From contig JAJDVT010000086.1 of the NCBI GenBank assembly GCA_022826005.1, forward strand, positions 1-64,000: a stretch of DNA of 64,000 bases. Direction: 5' to 3'. The translations under genes were made by a program, and so were the position numbers. This DNA comes from Gemmatimonadota bacterium (GTDB lineage: Bacteria; Gemmatimonadota; Gemmatimonadetes; Longimicrobiales; Gaopeijiaceae). Under the pieces are notes generated by a model, which was given only the letters and a program-made list of their open reading frames with translations, searched no databases and was not told the DNA's origin. Shown here piece by piece: positions 8,329 to 15,457 of the stretch. How positions within the stretch are numbered: the first letter of the stretch is position 1; each line of letters starts with the position of its first letter.

Positions 8329-9446
8329 GCATCCGGCCCTCCGGTCGTTCCGATGACGGCCGGGTCCCCTGGCGCGCCCCCGCCTCCGGCGTGATCCGGG
8401 GATGCTGGCAGCTCTCCCGGGGGCATGGACCGGGCTGGAGCCGCGACCTCGCCTTCGAGGCGCTCGACGCCGCGGCAGCCGGACCCGGCCCGCTCCACCT
8501 GGACTGCGCCGACATCTACACCGGGGTGGAGGAGTTGCTGGGGGACTGGATGGCGAGCCGGAGGAAGGCCGCCGGCGAGGTGGTGGTGCACACCAAGTGC
8601 GTGCCGGATCTGGCGGAGCTGCCGCGCCTCGGCCGCGACCGTGTGCGCCGGATCGTAATGCGTTCGCGCGACCGGCTGCGCCGGGAGGTGATCGATCTCG
8701 TGCAGCTCCACTGGTGGGACCTGGGTGTGCCCGGGTGGGTGCGCGCCGCCGAGTGGCTCGCAGAACTCCGCGAGGACGGCGTCATCCGCCACATCGGGGT
8801 CACCAACTTCGGCGCGGACGCGCTCGGCACGCTTCTCGACGAGGGCATTCCCGTAGTCACCAACCAGGTGCAACTCTCGTTGCTGGATCGCCGTCCCCTC
8901 GGCGGCCTCACCGATCTCTGTGCCGAGCGCGGCGTGGCCTTGCTTTGCTACGGCACACTCGCTGGCGGCCTGCTGGCCGACGGATCGTTCGCCGTCGGCG
9001 CACTTGGCAGTCCGCCTTCCGGCGCCGCACCTGGCAGCACACCTTCCTGCACCGCGCCCATCGACGGTATGCCTGAGAGTACGGTGGGCGCCGACTCCCG
9101 CTCGCTCACCAAGTACCGCCTCGTCCTCGACGAGGTCGGCGGCCCTGGGCCTCTGCATCGCGCCCGCGCCGCCCTGGCCCGGATCGCGGACCGCGAAGGC
9201 GCCTCCATGGCCGATGCCGCCGCGGCCTACGCGCTCGCCCAGCCGTCGGTCGGAGCCGTGATCATCGGCCTCAGCCGCCGGCGCCTCGGGGCCGACCCCC
9301 GCACGGTGAGACTCGGTCCCGAAGATCTTGCCGCCCTTACGGCCGCCGTCCCCGCCACCGTCCCCGGCGCGGTCTACGAGGCCGAGCGGAACAGGACCGG
9401 GCCGCACGGCAGGATCATGCGGTACGACCTCAACCGGAACGGGTAG
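8325..9446 (+). CDS. aldo/keto reductase family oxidoreductase
   Basis: A 373-residue TIM-barrel NADPH-dependent carbonyl reductase. The catalytic tetrad can be read: D and Y in LDCADIYTGVEELLG, K in VVVHTKC and H in LVQLHWWD. The GVTNF segment and the late AVIIGLSR loop bind cofactor. GTG at 8325 overlaps the previous stop. Between about residues 218 and 258 there is a Gly/Ala/Pro/Ser/Thr-rich insertion, after GTLAGGLLADGSF, with imperfect DNA repeats (about 8995-9090); it interrupts a loop where most family members go directly to the next helix. Some relatives act on sugars, but the substrate cannot be told here. Confidence 0.88.
   Translation: MSIRPSGRSDDGRVPWRAPASGVIRGCWQLSRGHGPGWSRDLAFEALDAAAAGPGPLHLDCADIYTGVEELLGDWMASRRKAAGEVVVHTKCVPDLAELPRLGRDRVRRIVMRSRDRLRREVIDLVQLHWWDLGVPGWVRAAEWLAELREDGVIRHIGVTNFGADALGTLLDEGIPVVTNQVQLSLLDRRPLGGLTDLCAERGVALLCYGTLAGGLLADGSFAVGALGSPPSGAAPGSTPSCTAPIDGMPESTVGADSRSLTKYRLVLDEVGGPGPLHRARAALARIADREGASMADAAAAYALAQPSVGAVIIGLSRRRLGADPRTVRLGPEDLAALTAAVPATVPGAVYEAERNRTGPHGRIMRYDLNRNG
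8995..9060 (+). repeat. imperfect tandem repeat inside the aldo/keto reductase gene
   Basis: Two diverged units of about 24-27 bases, each reading GGCGC/GCCGCAC-TGGCAG-x-CCTTCC, lie in tandem and are followed by a further partial unit. They encode the Pro/Ser/Gly-rich loop of the reductase and keep the frame. Similar in-frame low-complexity insertions occur in the M20 peptidase and TorD-like genes of this window. Confidence 0.5.
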
Positions 9447-9454
9447 CCACTCCC

Positions 9455-10366
9455 ATGCCTGAACTCCCGGAAGTCGCCCTCTACCTCCACGCCCTGCGTG
9501 CGCGCATCCCGGGCGAGCGACTGGAAGCGGTGCGCATCCGCTCGCCCTCCCTCCTCAAGAGCTTCGATCCCCCCATCGCGCACGCTCACGGCAAGCGGGT
9601 CGGGTCCCTCTCCCGGCTCGGCAAGCGCGTCGTGATCGGGCTCGAGGACGACCTGTTTCTCGTCATCCACCTCATGATCGCCGGCCGGTTTCAGTGGCGG
9701 AAGCCCTCCGCACCGATCCCGCGCAAGCTCGGCCACGCGGCCTTCGACTTCGCCCGCGGCTCCCTAATCCTCACCGAGGCCGGCAGCCACAAGCGCGCGT
9801 CCCTGCACCTGGTGCGGGGCGCCCGCGCACTGCACGACCTCGACCCCGGGGGGATCGAGCCGCTCGCAGCGACCCGCCAGGAGTTCGCAGCCGCCATCCG
9901 CAGCGAGAACCGCACCCTGAAGCGCGCCCTCACCGATCCCCGCATCCTTTCCGGCATCGGCAACGCCCACTCCGACGAGATCCTGCTGCGGGCCCGGCTG
10001 TCGCCCGTGCAGCTCACCTCGCGCCTGACCGGCGAAGAGATCGACCGCCTCCGCGCCGCCACGCAGGCGTCCCTCCGGGAGTGGTCGGCGCGGCTCATCG
10101 AGGAGGCGGGCGACGACTTCCCCGCGAAGGTCACCGCCTTTCACCCGGCGATGAGCGCCCACGGCAGGTTCGGCGAACCCTGCAGCCAGTGCGGCACGGC
10201 CATCCAGCGCATCGTGTACGCGACCCGGGAGACCAACTATTGCCCGGAGTGCCAGACCGGCGGACGGCTGCTGGCCGACCGCGCGCTCTCAAGGCTGCTG
10301 CGCCGGGACTGGCCGCGGAAGCTGGAGGATCTGGAGTCGCTGAAGCGGAAGCGCCGAGAGGGCTAG
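9455..10366 (+). CDS. mutM: DNA-formamidopyrimidine glycosylase family protein (MutM/Nei type)
   Basis: A bifunctional glycosylase/AP lyase of base-excision repair. The mature N-terminus P-E-L-P-E-V is the family hallmark: the proline is the nucleophile and E3 the general acid. The helix-two-turn-helix region contains GIGNAHSDEIL (about 168-178), and the C-terminal zinc finger is CSQC-x16-CPEC (about 246-269). The 303-residue length is slightly above the usual 270, with a basic tail of about 25 residues. In Fpg the segment after the finger contains the DNA-binding R; here the pattern varies, so substrate range (8-oxoG against oxidised pyrimidines) is open. Starts 8 bases after the reductase stop. 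Confidence 0.9.
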   Translation: MPELPEVALYLHALRARIPGERLEAVRIRSPSLLKSFDPPIAHAHGKRVGSLSRLGKRVVIGLEDDLFLVIHLMIAGRFQWRKPSAPIPRKLGHAAFDFARGSLILTEAGSHKRASLHLVRGARALHDLDPGGIEPLAATRQEFAAAIRSENRTLKRALTDPRILSGIGNAHSDEILLRARLSPVQLTSRLTGEEIDRLRAATQASLREWSARLIEEAGDDFPAKVTAFHPAMSAHGRFGEPCSQCGTAIQRIVYATRETNYCPECQTGGRLLADRALSRLLRRDWPRKLEDLESLKRKRREG

Positions 10367-10375
10367 CGCCGAGGG

Positions 10376-11089
10376 CTAGCGGCGGGAGGGCTCGGTGGCG
10401 GCGCCTGCCTTGGCCGCCGGAATCGGGATGCACAGCTTGTCGCCGCCGAACCCGAAGGTCTTGCCCATCCGCCTCCACACGGTGCCCCAGATCGATCCCT
10501 TTTCCTCCTCCGCGTGATCGTGGCCCGCGTGCGGATCCACAACCACGGCCTCGATCGGCGCCTGCCCCTCCAGGGGACGCTGCGCGGCAAAGCGGGGCAG
10601 CGCGACCGCGGGGCGACTCCCGTCGGCGGATTCAAGGAGTTCGGCGAAGGTGAGGGCCGGGGCACTCTGCTCGGCGACCGCTGCCTCGCCGGGGGACTCG
10701 ACCGGCGCGCTGCCGGGAACGCCGGCCGATCCGTCGTCCGCGACCGCCACCTGCGACCCCGGCTCGGCGGTTTCGGCTGCGGATTCCGGGTGGCGCTCCG
10801 GCGCAGCGGCGGCGACAACGGGACGCTCCTCGGTGGGCAGAGGAATCGGCTCGACCTCTTCCCGCTCGGGGACCAGCTGAACCACTTCGATTGCGGAAAG
10901 CTCGTACTCCGACTGCATGGTTACGCGTTCCGGCACCCCGGCGGTGCGGGACAGGTCCGCGGGAGCAAAGGTCAAGCCCGCGAAGGCCCAGCCGTGCAGC
11001 CCAACGGAGATCACAAGGCAGGCAAGGAGTACCTTCCGATTCGCACGTACCCTTGCCTCCCTCGCGTGCTCGCCCCGTCTCGAACGCAT
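10376..11089 (-). CDS. TonB-like N-terminus, single-pass periplasmic protein without TonB C-terminal domain
   Basis: A 237-residue protein with a basic N-terminus (residues 1-18), one membrane helix at about 19-40 (LLACLVISVGLHGWAFAGL, typical of TonB-type anchors), and a long Pro/Glu/Ala-rich periplasmic region. The C-terminus ends WRRMGKTFGFGGDKLCIPIPA and does not resemble the TonB receptor-binding fold. A short His-rich stretch, DPHAGHDHAEEE near 188-199, could bind metal. The start has GGAGG five to six bases upstream. It may be a cell-envelope spacer protein or an unusual TonB relative; I cannot assign a function. Confidence 0.7.
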   Translation of the reverse strand: MRSRRGEHAREARVRANRKVLLACLVISVGLHGWAFAGLTFAPADLSRTAGVPERVTMQSEYELSAIEVVQLVPEREEVEPIPLPTEERPVVAAAAPERHPESAAETAEPGSQVAVADDGSAGVPGSAPVESPGEAAVAEQSAPALTFAELLESADGSRPAVALPRFAAQRPLEGQAPIEAVVVDPHAGHDHAEEEKGSIWGTVWRRMGKTFGFGGDKLCIPIPAAKAGAATEPSRR

Positions 11090-11129
11090 CGTGCCCTCCG
11101 GAATCTGCGGACTTCACCCACTACCGACT

Positions 11130-11157
11130 AATATTCATACCGTGGCGGCGCGCTGCA
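11130..11157 (-). promoter_or_regulatory. candidate promoter of the TonB-like gene
   Basis: Reading the minus strand, TTGCAG (-35-like, 11157-11152) is followed after 16 bases by AATATT (-10-like, 11135-11130), about 45 bases before the start codon. The short A/T-rich patch stands out in GC-rich surroundings. Motif match only; weak. Confidence 0.25.
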
Positions 11158-11238
11158 AGTTCCGCGGGCGCGGGGGCCAGGCCGCCCGGTGCGCAAAGTC
11201 GCGCCGCGCGCGAACCTCACGGGATCCCCGGAGCGGCC

Positions 11239-12012
11239 TCAGATCTCGAAGTCGGCCACCACCGGTGCGTGGTCGGACGGGATGTCCGTCTTCCGGCCCT
11301 TGCGCTGGTTGCGGTCCACCCAGGCACCCGCCGACGCCTCCGCCACGGGCGCCGTGGCGAAGATGTGGTCGATCCGCAGTCCGTCGTTCCGGGGGAAGGC
11401 CAGCCGCCGGTAGTCCCACCAGCTGTAGAGCCGGCCCTCCGGGTTGTGCTTGCGCACCACATCGACGAACCCCCAGCCGCGGATCCGCTCCAGCGCCTCG
11501 CGGACGGACAAGTGACAGAGGACGCTCGGCGCCCACCGTTCGGGATCCTCGGCATCGAGGTCGTCGGGCGCCACGTTGAAGTCGCCGGTCAGGACGACCG
11601 GGTCGGCGGGATCGTGCCGGGCATCCAGCAGCTCGAGGAGCCGGCCCATCCACGCGAGCTTGTAGTCGTACGCCTCCGACCCCACCGTCCGCCCGTTCGG
11701 GAAGTAGGCGGAATACACCGTGACCCCGCGCACCACGCCCCCGATCAGCCTGGCCTGCGGGTCGTCGTCCTCCAGTCCCCGGCGGACGTCGGCGATGGGG
11801 TGCGGGCTGAGGAGCGCGACTCCGTTGAAGGCGCGCTGGCCATGGACAGCGGACTCGTAACCCTCGGCGCGAACGGCTTCGGCGGGGTAGGCCTCGTCGG
11901 TCGTCTTCAACTCCTGGAGGCAGAGGACATCGGGGCGGTGCTCGCGCAGCCATCCGACGACGCGCGCCTCCCGTGCCTTGACGGAGTTGACGTTCCAGGT
12001 CGCGATTCGCAT
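11239..12012 (-). CDS. xthA: exodeoxyribonuclease III (AP endonuclease family)
   Basis: Class II AP endonuclease that cuts 5' to abasic sites and trims 3' ends. From ATG 12012 the 257-residue product begins MRIATWNVNSVKAR, the exact family start. CLQELKT near residues 31-37 gives the metal-binding Glu, TGDFNVAPDDLD near 142-153 the catalytic Asp/Asn pair, and the end SDHAPVVADFEI carries the catalytic Asp-His. An upstream in-frame ATG would add eight residues that do not fit. It is divergent from the amidohydrolase and lies close to ogt, alkA and mutM, giving four base-damage repair genes within 8 kb. Confidence 0.95.
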   Translation of the reverse strand: MRIATWNVNSVKAREARVVGWLREHRPDVLCLQELKTTDEAYPAEAVRAEGYESAVHGQRAFNGVALLSPHPIADVRRGLEDDDPQARLIGGVVRGVTVYSAYFPNGRTVGSEAYDYKLAWMGRLLELLDARHDPADPVVLTGDFNVAPDDLDAEDPERWAPSVLCHLSVREALERIRGWGFVDVVRKHNPEGRLYSWWDYRRLAFPRNDGLRIDHIFATAPVAEASAGAWVDRNQRKGRKTDIPSDHAPVVADFEI

Positions 12013-12081
12013 GGTGGGTAAGTTACAACGTTGCACAAACGCGGCGCCGCGGGCGTCAGAAAGTCATCCCGGCATTACATC

Positions 12082-13740
12082 ATGTCATGTAAACATTACT
12101 TTTCCGGTACGGGCGGCAACAAGGACCGGCTCCGTTGCGCGGCAGCGATGGTGGCGCTCACCGCGATTGCCTGCGCGGCGCCGGTCCTAGCCCCCGCTCC
12201 CCTCACCGCCCAGCGCTACGACATCCTCATCACCGGCGGCACGGTCGTCGACGGCACGGGCGCCGGGCGGTTCCGGGCGGATGTCGCGGTGGCGGACGGG
12301 CGCATTGCGCTGGTGTCGACCGAACCCGTCGACCCCTCCCTCGCGGCCACCGTGATCGACGCGCGCGGCCAGGTCGTCACTCCCGGCTTCATCGACAACC
12401 ACGCGCACGTCCAGCAGACGATCGCGGACTACCCGCTGGCGGAGAACTTCCTGCGGCAGGGCATCACCACCCTGATCGCGTCGCTGCACTCCGGCAACCA
12501 GCCCTGGCCGCTGGAGGAATTCGCGTCGGGGCTGGAGATGGCGCCCAACGTGGGCTTCTTCGCGGGCCACACGTGGACGCGCAAGCAGGTGCTGGGGATG
12601 GAGAACCGCGCCCCCACCGCCGCAGAGCTGGAGGAGATGAAGGCGCTTGTCGACCGGTCGATGCGCGAGGGGGCGCTGGGGCTCTCGACGGGGCTCCTGT
12701 ACGTGCCCGCCAACTTCGCCGAGACCGAGGAGGTCATCGAGCTGGCCAGGGTGGCGGCCGCGCACGGGGGGATCTACGTCAGCCATATGCGGAACGAAGC
12801 CAGCGGGCTGCTGGAGTCGGTTCGCGAGGTGATCCGCATCGCGGAAGAGGCGGACATCCCGGCGCAGATCAACCATCACAAGGCGGCCGGCGCGGCCCAG
12901 TGGGGATGGAGCGAGCACAGCCTTGCCCTGATCGACTCGGCCAACGCGGCGGGGCTGACCGTCACACACGACCTCTACCCCTACGCGGCATCGAGCACCG
13001 GCTCCTCCATCCTGTTTCCGCAGTGGGCGCTGGCGGGCGGCGCGGATGACTTCGCGGCGCGCGTCGCGGACCCCGGGACGCGGGCGCGGATGGAAGCCGA
13101 CATGCGGGTCATCTTCATGACCGACCGGGTGGGCGCCGACATCTCCCGCATCCAGTTCCGCGTGCTGGGGTCCGACGAGTCCTACAACGGGAAGACGCTT
13201 GCCGACTACGCTGCCGACCGGGGGCTGCCGAACGACCTCGAGACAGGCATCCGGCTAGCGATCGAGCTGCAGCTCCAGGGCGGGTTCAGCGCGATCTATC
13301 ATGCGATGGACGAGGGCGACGTGATCCGCATCATGCAGCACCCCCTGGCGATGATCGAGACGGACGGGGATGCGGTGGGCTACGGGGTGGGGTACCCGCA
13401 TCCGCGCAGCTACGGCGCTTTCCCCCGCGTGCTGGCGCGCTACGTGCGGGAGCTGGGCGTGATCACCCTGGAGGAGGCCGTGAACAAGATGACCTCGATG
13501 CCGGCGCGGTGGCTCGGCCGCGAGGACATGGGGGTGATCGCCGAGGGGATGCGCGCGGATATCGCGGTCTTCGACCCCGGCGTGATCGCGGACCGCGCGA
13601 CCTTCTCGGACCCGCACCAGTACAGCGTGGGGATCACCGACCTGCTGGTGAACGGGGTGCCTGTCATCCGCGACGGGGGCCTGACGGGCGAGAAGCCGGG
13701 GCGGTGGATCCGGGGGCCGGTGCGCAGGCCGGTGAGCTAG
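12082..13740 (+). CDS. secreted N-acyl-D-amino-acid deacylase (D-aminoacylase type amidohydrolase)
   Basis: A 552-residue exported amidohydrolase. An N-terminal signal runs from about residue 20 to an A-x-A site near LTAQ. The mature part begins YDILITGGTVVDGTGAGRFRADVAVADGRI, the beta-sandwich start of this superfamily. Metal-binding HxH is in FIDNHAHVQQ; later ligands are the His in YVSHMRNEA and QINHHKAAG, and the catalytic Asp in MIETDGDAVG. ITDLLVNGVPVIRDG is the typical C-terminus. N-acyl-D-aminoacylases remove acyl groups from D-amino acids, so a role in peptide or cell-wall recycling outside the cytoplasm is plausible. Start uncertain: ATG 12082 or ATG 12148 also fits the signal. Confidence 0.88.
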   Translation: MSCKHYFSGTGGNKDRLRCAAAMVALTAIACAAPVLAPAPLTAQRYDILITGGTVVDGTGAGRFRADVAVADGRIALVSTEPVDPSLAATVIDARGQVVTPGFIDNHAHVQQTIADYPLAENFLRQGITTLIASLHSGNQPWPLEEFASGLEMAPNVGFFAGHTWTRKQVLGMENRAPTAAELEEMKALVDRSMREGALGLSTGLLYVPANFAETEEVIELARVAAAHGGIYVSHMRNEASGLLESVREVIRIAEEADIPAQINHHKAAGAAQWGWSEHSLALIDSANAAGLTVTHDLYPYAASSTGSSILFPQWALAGGADDFAARVADPGTRARMEADMRVIFMTDRVGADISRIQFRVLGSDESYNGKTLADYAADRGLPNDLETGIRLAIELQLQGGFSAIYHAMDEGDVIRIMQHPLAMIETDGDAVGYGVGYPHPRSYGAFPRVLARYVRELGVITLEEAVNKMTSMPARWLGREDMGVIAEGMRADIAVFDPGVIADRATFSDPHQYSVGITDLLVNGVPVIRDGGLTGEKPGRWIRGPVRRPVS

Positions 13741-13747
13741 CGGGGGA

Positions 13748-14581
13748 ATGAACTCCGGCCTTCCGCGCCTCTCCGCCATCCGCCTGCGCATCCCGCCGGG
13801 CGGTGGGCGGGACGGTTTCCCCTTCGACATTCCGGCGCTCCAGGGCCTGGGCGAGATGGCGTTTCCGTCCCCGGTCACCTTCTTCGCGGGCGAGAACGGC
13901 TCCGGCAAGTCCACGCTCCTGGAGGCGCTCGCGATCGCGGCCGCGCTCCCCGCGGTGGGACGGGCCGACGCCTCGCGGGACGACTCGCTGGCTAGCCAGC
14001 GCAAGCTCGCCCGGGGGATGAAGACCGTCTGGAGCCGGCAGATGCACCGGGGCTTCTTCCTCCGCGCGGAGGACTTCTTCGGCTTCGTGCAGCGGCTGCA
14101 GAGGGAACGGGTGGAGCTGGAGGCCAGGATCGAGGAGGTGAAACGGGAATACGTGGGCCGGTCGGAGCTGGCAAGGCGGCTCGCGATGGGGCCGGCCGCC
14201 GCTTCGCTCGGCGCGATGGAAGCCAGCTACGGCAAGGATCTGGACGCGAACTCCCACGGCGAGAGCTTTCTCCGCCTCTTCCGGGCGCGCTTCGTGCCGA
14301 ACGGGCTCTACCTCCTGGACGAGCCGGAGGCGGCGCTTTCCCCGCAGAGCCAGCTTGGCTTCATCGCGATGATGAGCGAGATGGTGGGGCAGGGCGCCCA
14401 GTTCGTCGTCGCGACGCACTCGCCGCTGCTGATGGCGGTGCCGGGAGCGACGATCTACAGCTTCGACGACTCGCCGCTGCGCGAGGTGGCTTACGACGAA
14501 CTCGACGGGGTGGTGCTCTTCCGCGATGTGCTGACCGCGCCGGAGCGTTACATGCGGCGGATCTGGGAGGTGGGCGGCTAG
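13748..14581 (+). CDS. AAA family ATPase (SMC/ABC-like P-loop protein)
   Basis: A 277-residue soluble ATPase. Walker A is in FFAGENGSGKSTLLEAL (about residues 50-66), Walker B in YLLDEPEAALSPQSQ (about 196-210), and the switch histidine in FVVATHSPLLM. The segment between, about 100-150, is a helical region with Arg/Glu-rich heptads (RLQRERVELEARIEEVKREY). Such stand-alone ABC-like ATPases with THSP motifs are widespread and of mixed function; some take part in phage defence (OLD-like nucleases have a TOPRIM domain, absent here). It starts seven bases after the amidohydrolase stop, and its stop overlaps the convergent PadR gene by four bases. Confidence 0.85.
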   Translation: MNSGLPRLSAIRLRIPPGGGRDGFPFDIPALQGLGEMAFPSPVTFFAGENGSGKSTLLEALAIAAALPAVGRADASRDDSLASQRKLARGMKTVWSRQMHRGFFLRAEDFFGFVQRLQRERVELEARIEEVKREYVGRSELARRLAMGPAAASLGAMEASYGKDLDANSHGESFLRLFRARFVPNGLYLLDEPEAALSPQSQLGFIAMMSEMVGQGAQFVVATHSPLLMAVPGATIYSFDDSPLREVAYDELDGVVLFRDVLTAPERYMRRIWEVGG

Positions 14582-15222
14582 CCCGCGTCCTGCGTCTCTC
14601 CCTCCTCCGCCTCCTTCTCCCCCTCCTCGCGCGCCGCCTTCTTGGCCCGGCGGCGCTCCCGCGCGGCGTCCCACGCCGCCTCCATGTCCTTGACCGCCCG
14701 GTCGAGCACGCCCTTCATGTCGCTGAAGAGCTGTTCGTCCTCCACCCACCCGACGGCACCCTGGAAGGTGGCGCGGGTGAGGCGCGATATCCGCCGGGTC
14801 AGCGCCGACACGTCCCGCGTGAAGAAACGGTTGCTGAACTCCGAGACGCGCTCGAAGATGCTCCTGACCTTGTCCTTGTTGTCGTCGAGGTAGGCGCGGC
14901 CGGCGTCGGTGATCGAGTAGATCTTGCGCCCGTCGCGGGCGCGCGCATCGAGGTAGCCGAGGTCTTCAAGGAGCTGAAGGGTCGGGTAGATCGAGCCGGG
15001 GCTGGCCTTGTAGCTGCCCGCGGACTCCTCTTCGAGGACCTGCATGACTTCGTAGCCGTGCATGGGCCTGTCGCGGAGCAGGGCGAGGATCGCGAACTTG
15101 AGGTCGCCGCGCTCGAGCCAGCGCCAGCGCCTGCGCGGCCGCCGGTGACGGGGGCGCCCCTTGCCCGCAGGGTTGAAGGGCCAGGGGAGTGAGTCGAAGT
15201 CGAAGTAGTCGTCGAACCGCAT
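14578..15222 (-). CDS. PadR family transcriptional regulator
   Basis: A 214-residue winged-helix repressor. The PadR domain starts at about residue 38: LERGDLKFAILALLRDRPMHGYEVMQ, then SPGSIYPTLQLLEDLGYL and GRKIYSITDAGRAYL. An unusual N-terminal extension of 35 residues is rich in D/F and then R/P/G. The C-terminal dimerisation part ends in a Lys/Glu/Ala-rich tail (about 185-214). ATG 15222 is preceded by GGAGGACAGC, a clear ribosome site. It is divergent from the secreted LVIVD protein, and a perfect palindrome in the shared region (15312-15321) is a candidate operator. PadR proteins respond to phenolics or drugs, but the ligand is unknown here. Confidence 0.92.
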   Translation of the reverse strand: MRFDDYFDFDSLPWPFNPAGKGRPRHRRPRRRWRWLERGDLKFAILALLRDRPMHGYEVMQVLEEESAGSYKASPGSIYPTLQLLEDLGYLDARARDGRKIYSITDAGRAYLDDNKDKVRSIFERVSEFSNRFFTRDVSALTRRISRLTRATFQGAVGWVEDEQLFSDMKGVLDRAVKDMEAAWDAARERRRAKKAAREEGEKEAEEGETQDAG

Positions 15223-15311
15223 GGTTGCTGTCCTCCATTGTGTTTGTTGCGGCGGGGCCGGAGCCGACGGAGCATCGGATGTGCGGACTGCCGAGAGTTT
15301 CCGATGCACTA

Positions 15312-15321
15312 CGATATATCG
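15312..15321. promoter_or_regulatory. candidate PadR operator, palindrome CGATATATCG
   Basis: A perfect 10-base palindrome (CGATATATCG) inside an A/T-rich patch reading TACGATATATCGATACGT, between the divergent padR and LVIVD genes. On the minus strand TTGAAA (15337-15332) lies upstream and the palindrome overlaps the expected -10 position. Autorepression is the usual PadR mode, so this is a reasonable operator guess, without direct proof. Confidence 0.4.
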
Positions 15322-15457
15322 ATACGTCTTGTTTCAACCTGTCGCGCTACGCTGGCCCCCCTCGGCCCCGCCGCCCCATATTGCAACTGACGCACCCACG
15401 CATGTGATGCCGCTCGGGGCCGCCCCGTTCCGGCAAAGCCAGGAAGGATCCGTCGTC

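Noticed and set aside
12060-12110. GTCATGT and TTACT-x-TTC near 12084, reminiscent of the centre of the TIR element
   Set aside because: The match is limited to two short blocks and lies in the coding start of the amidohydrolase; chance cannot be excluded.
13748-14581. AAA ATPase as a phage-defence (OLD-like or retron-type) component
   Set aside because: There is no TOPRIM nuclease domain, reverse transcriptase, HNH or other effector next to it; neighbours are an amidohydrolase and PadR.
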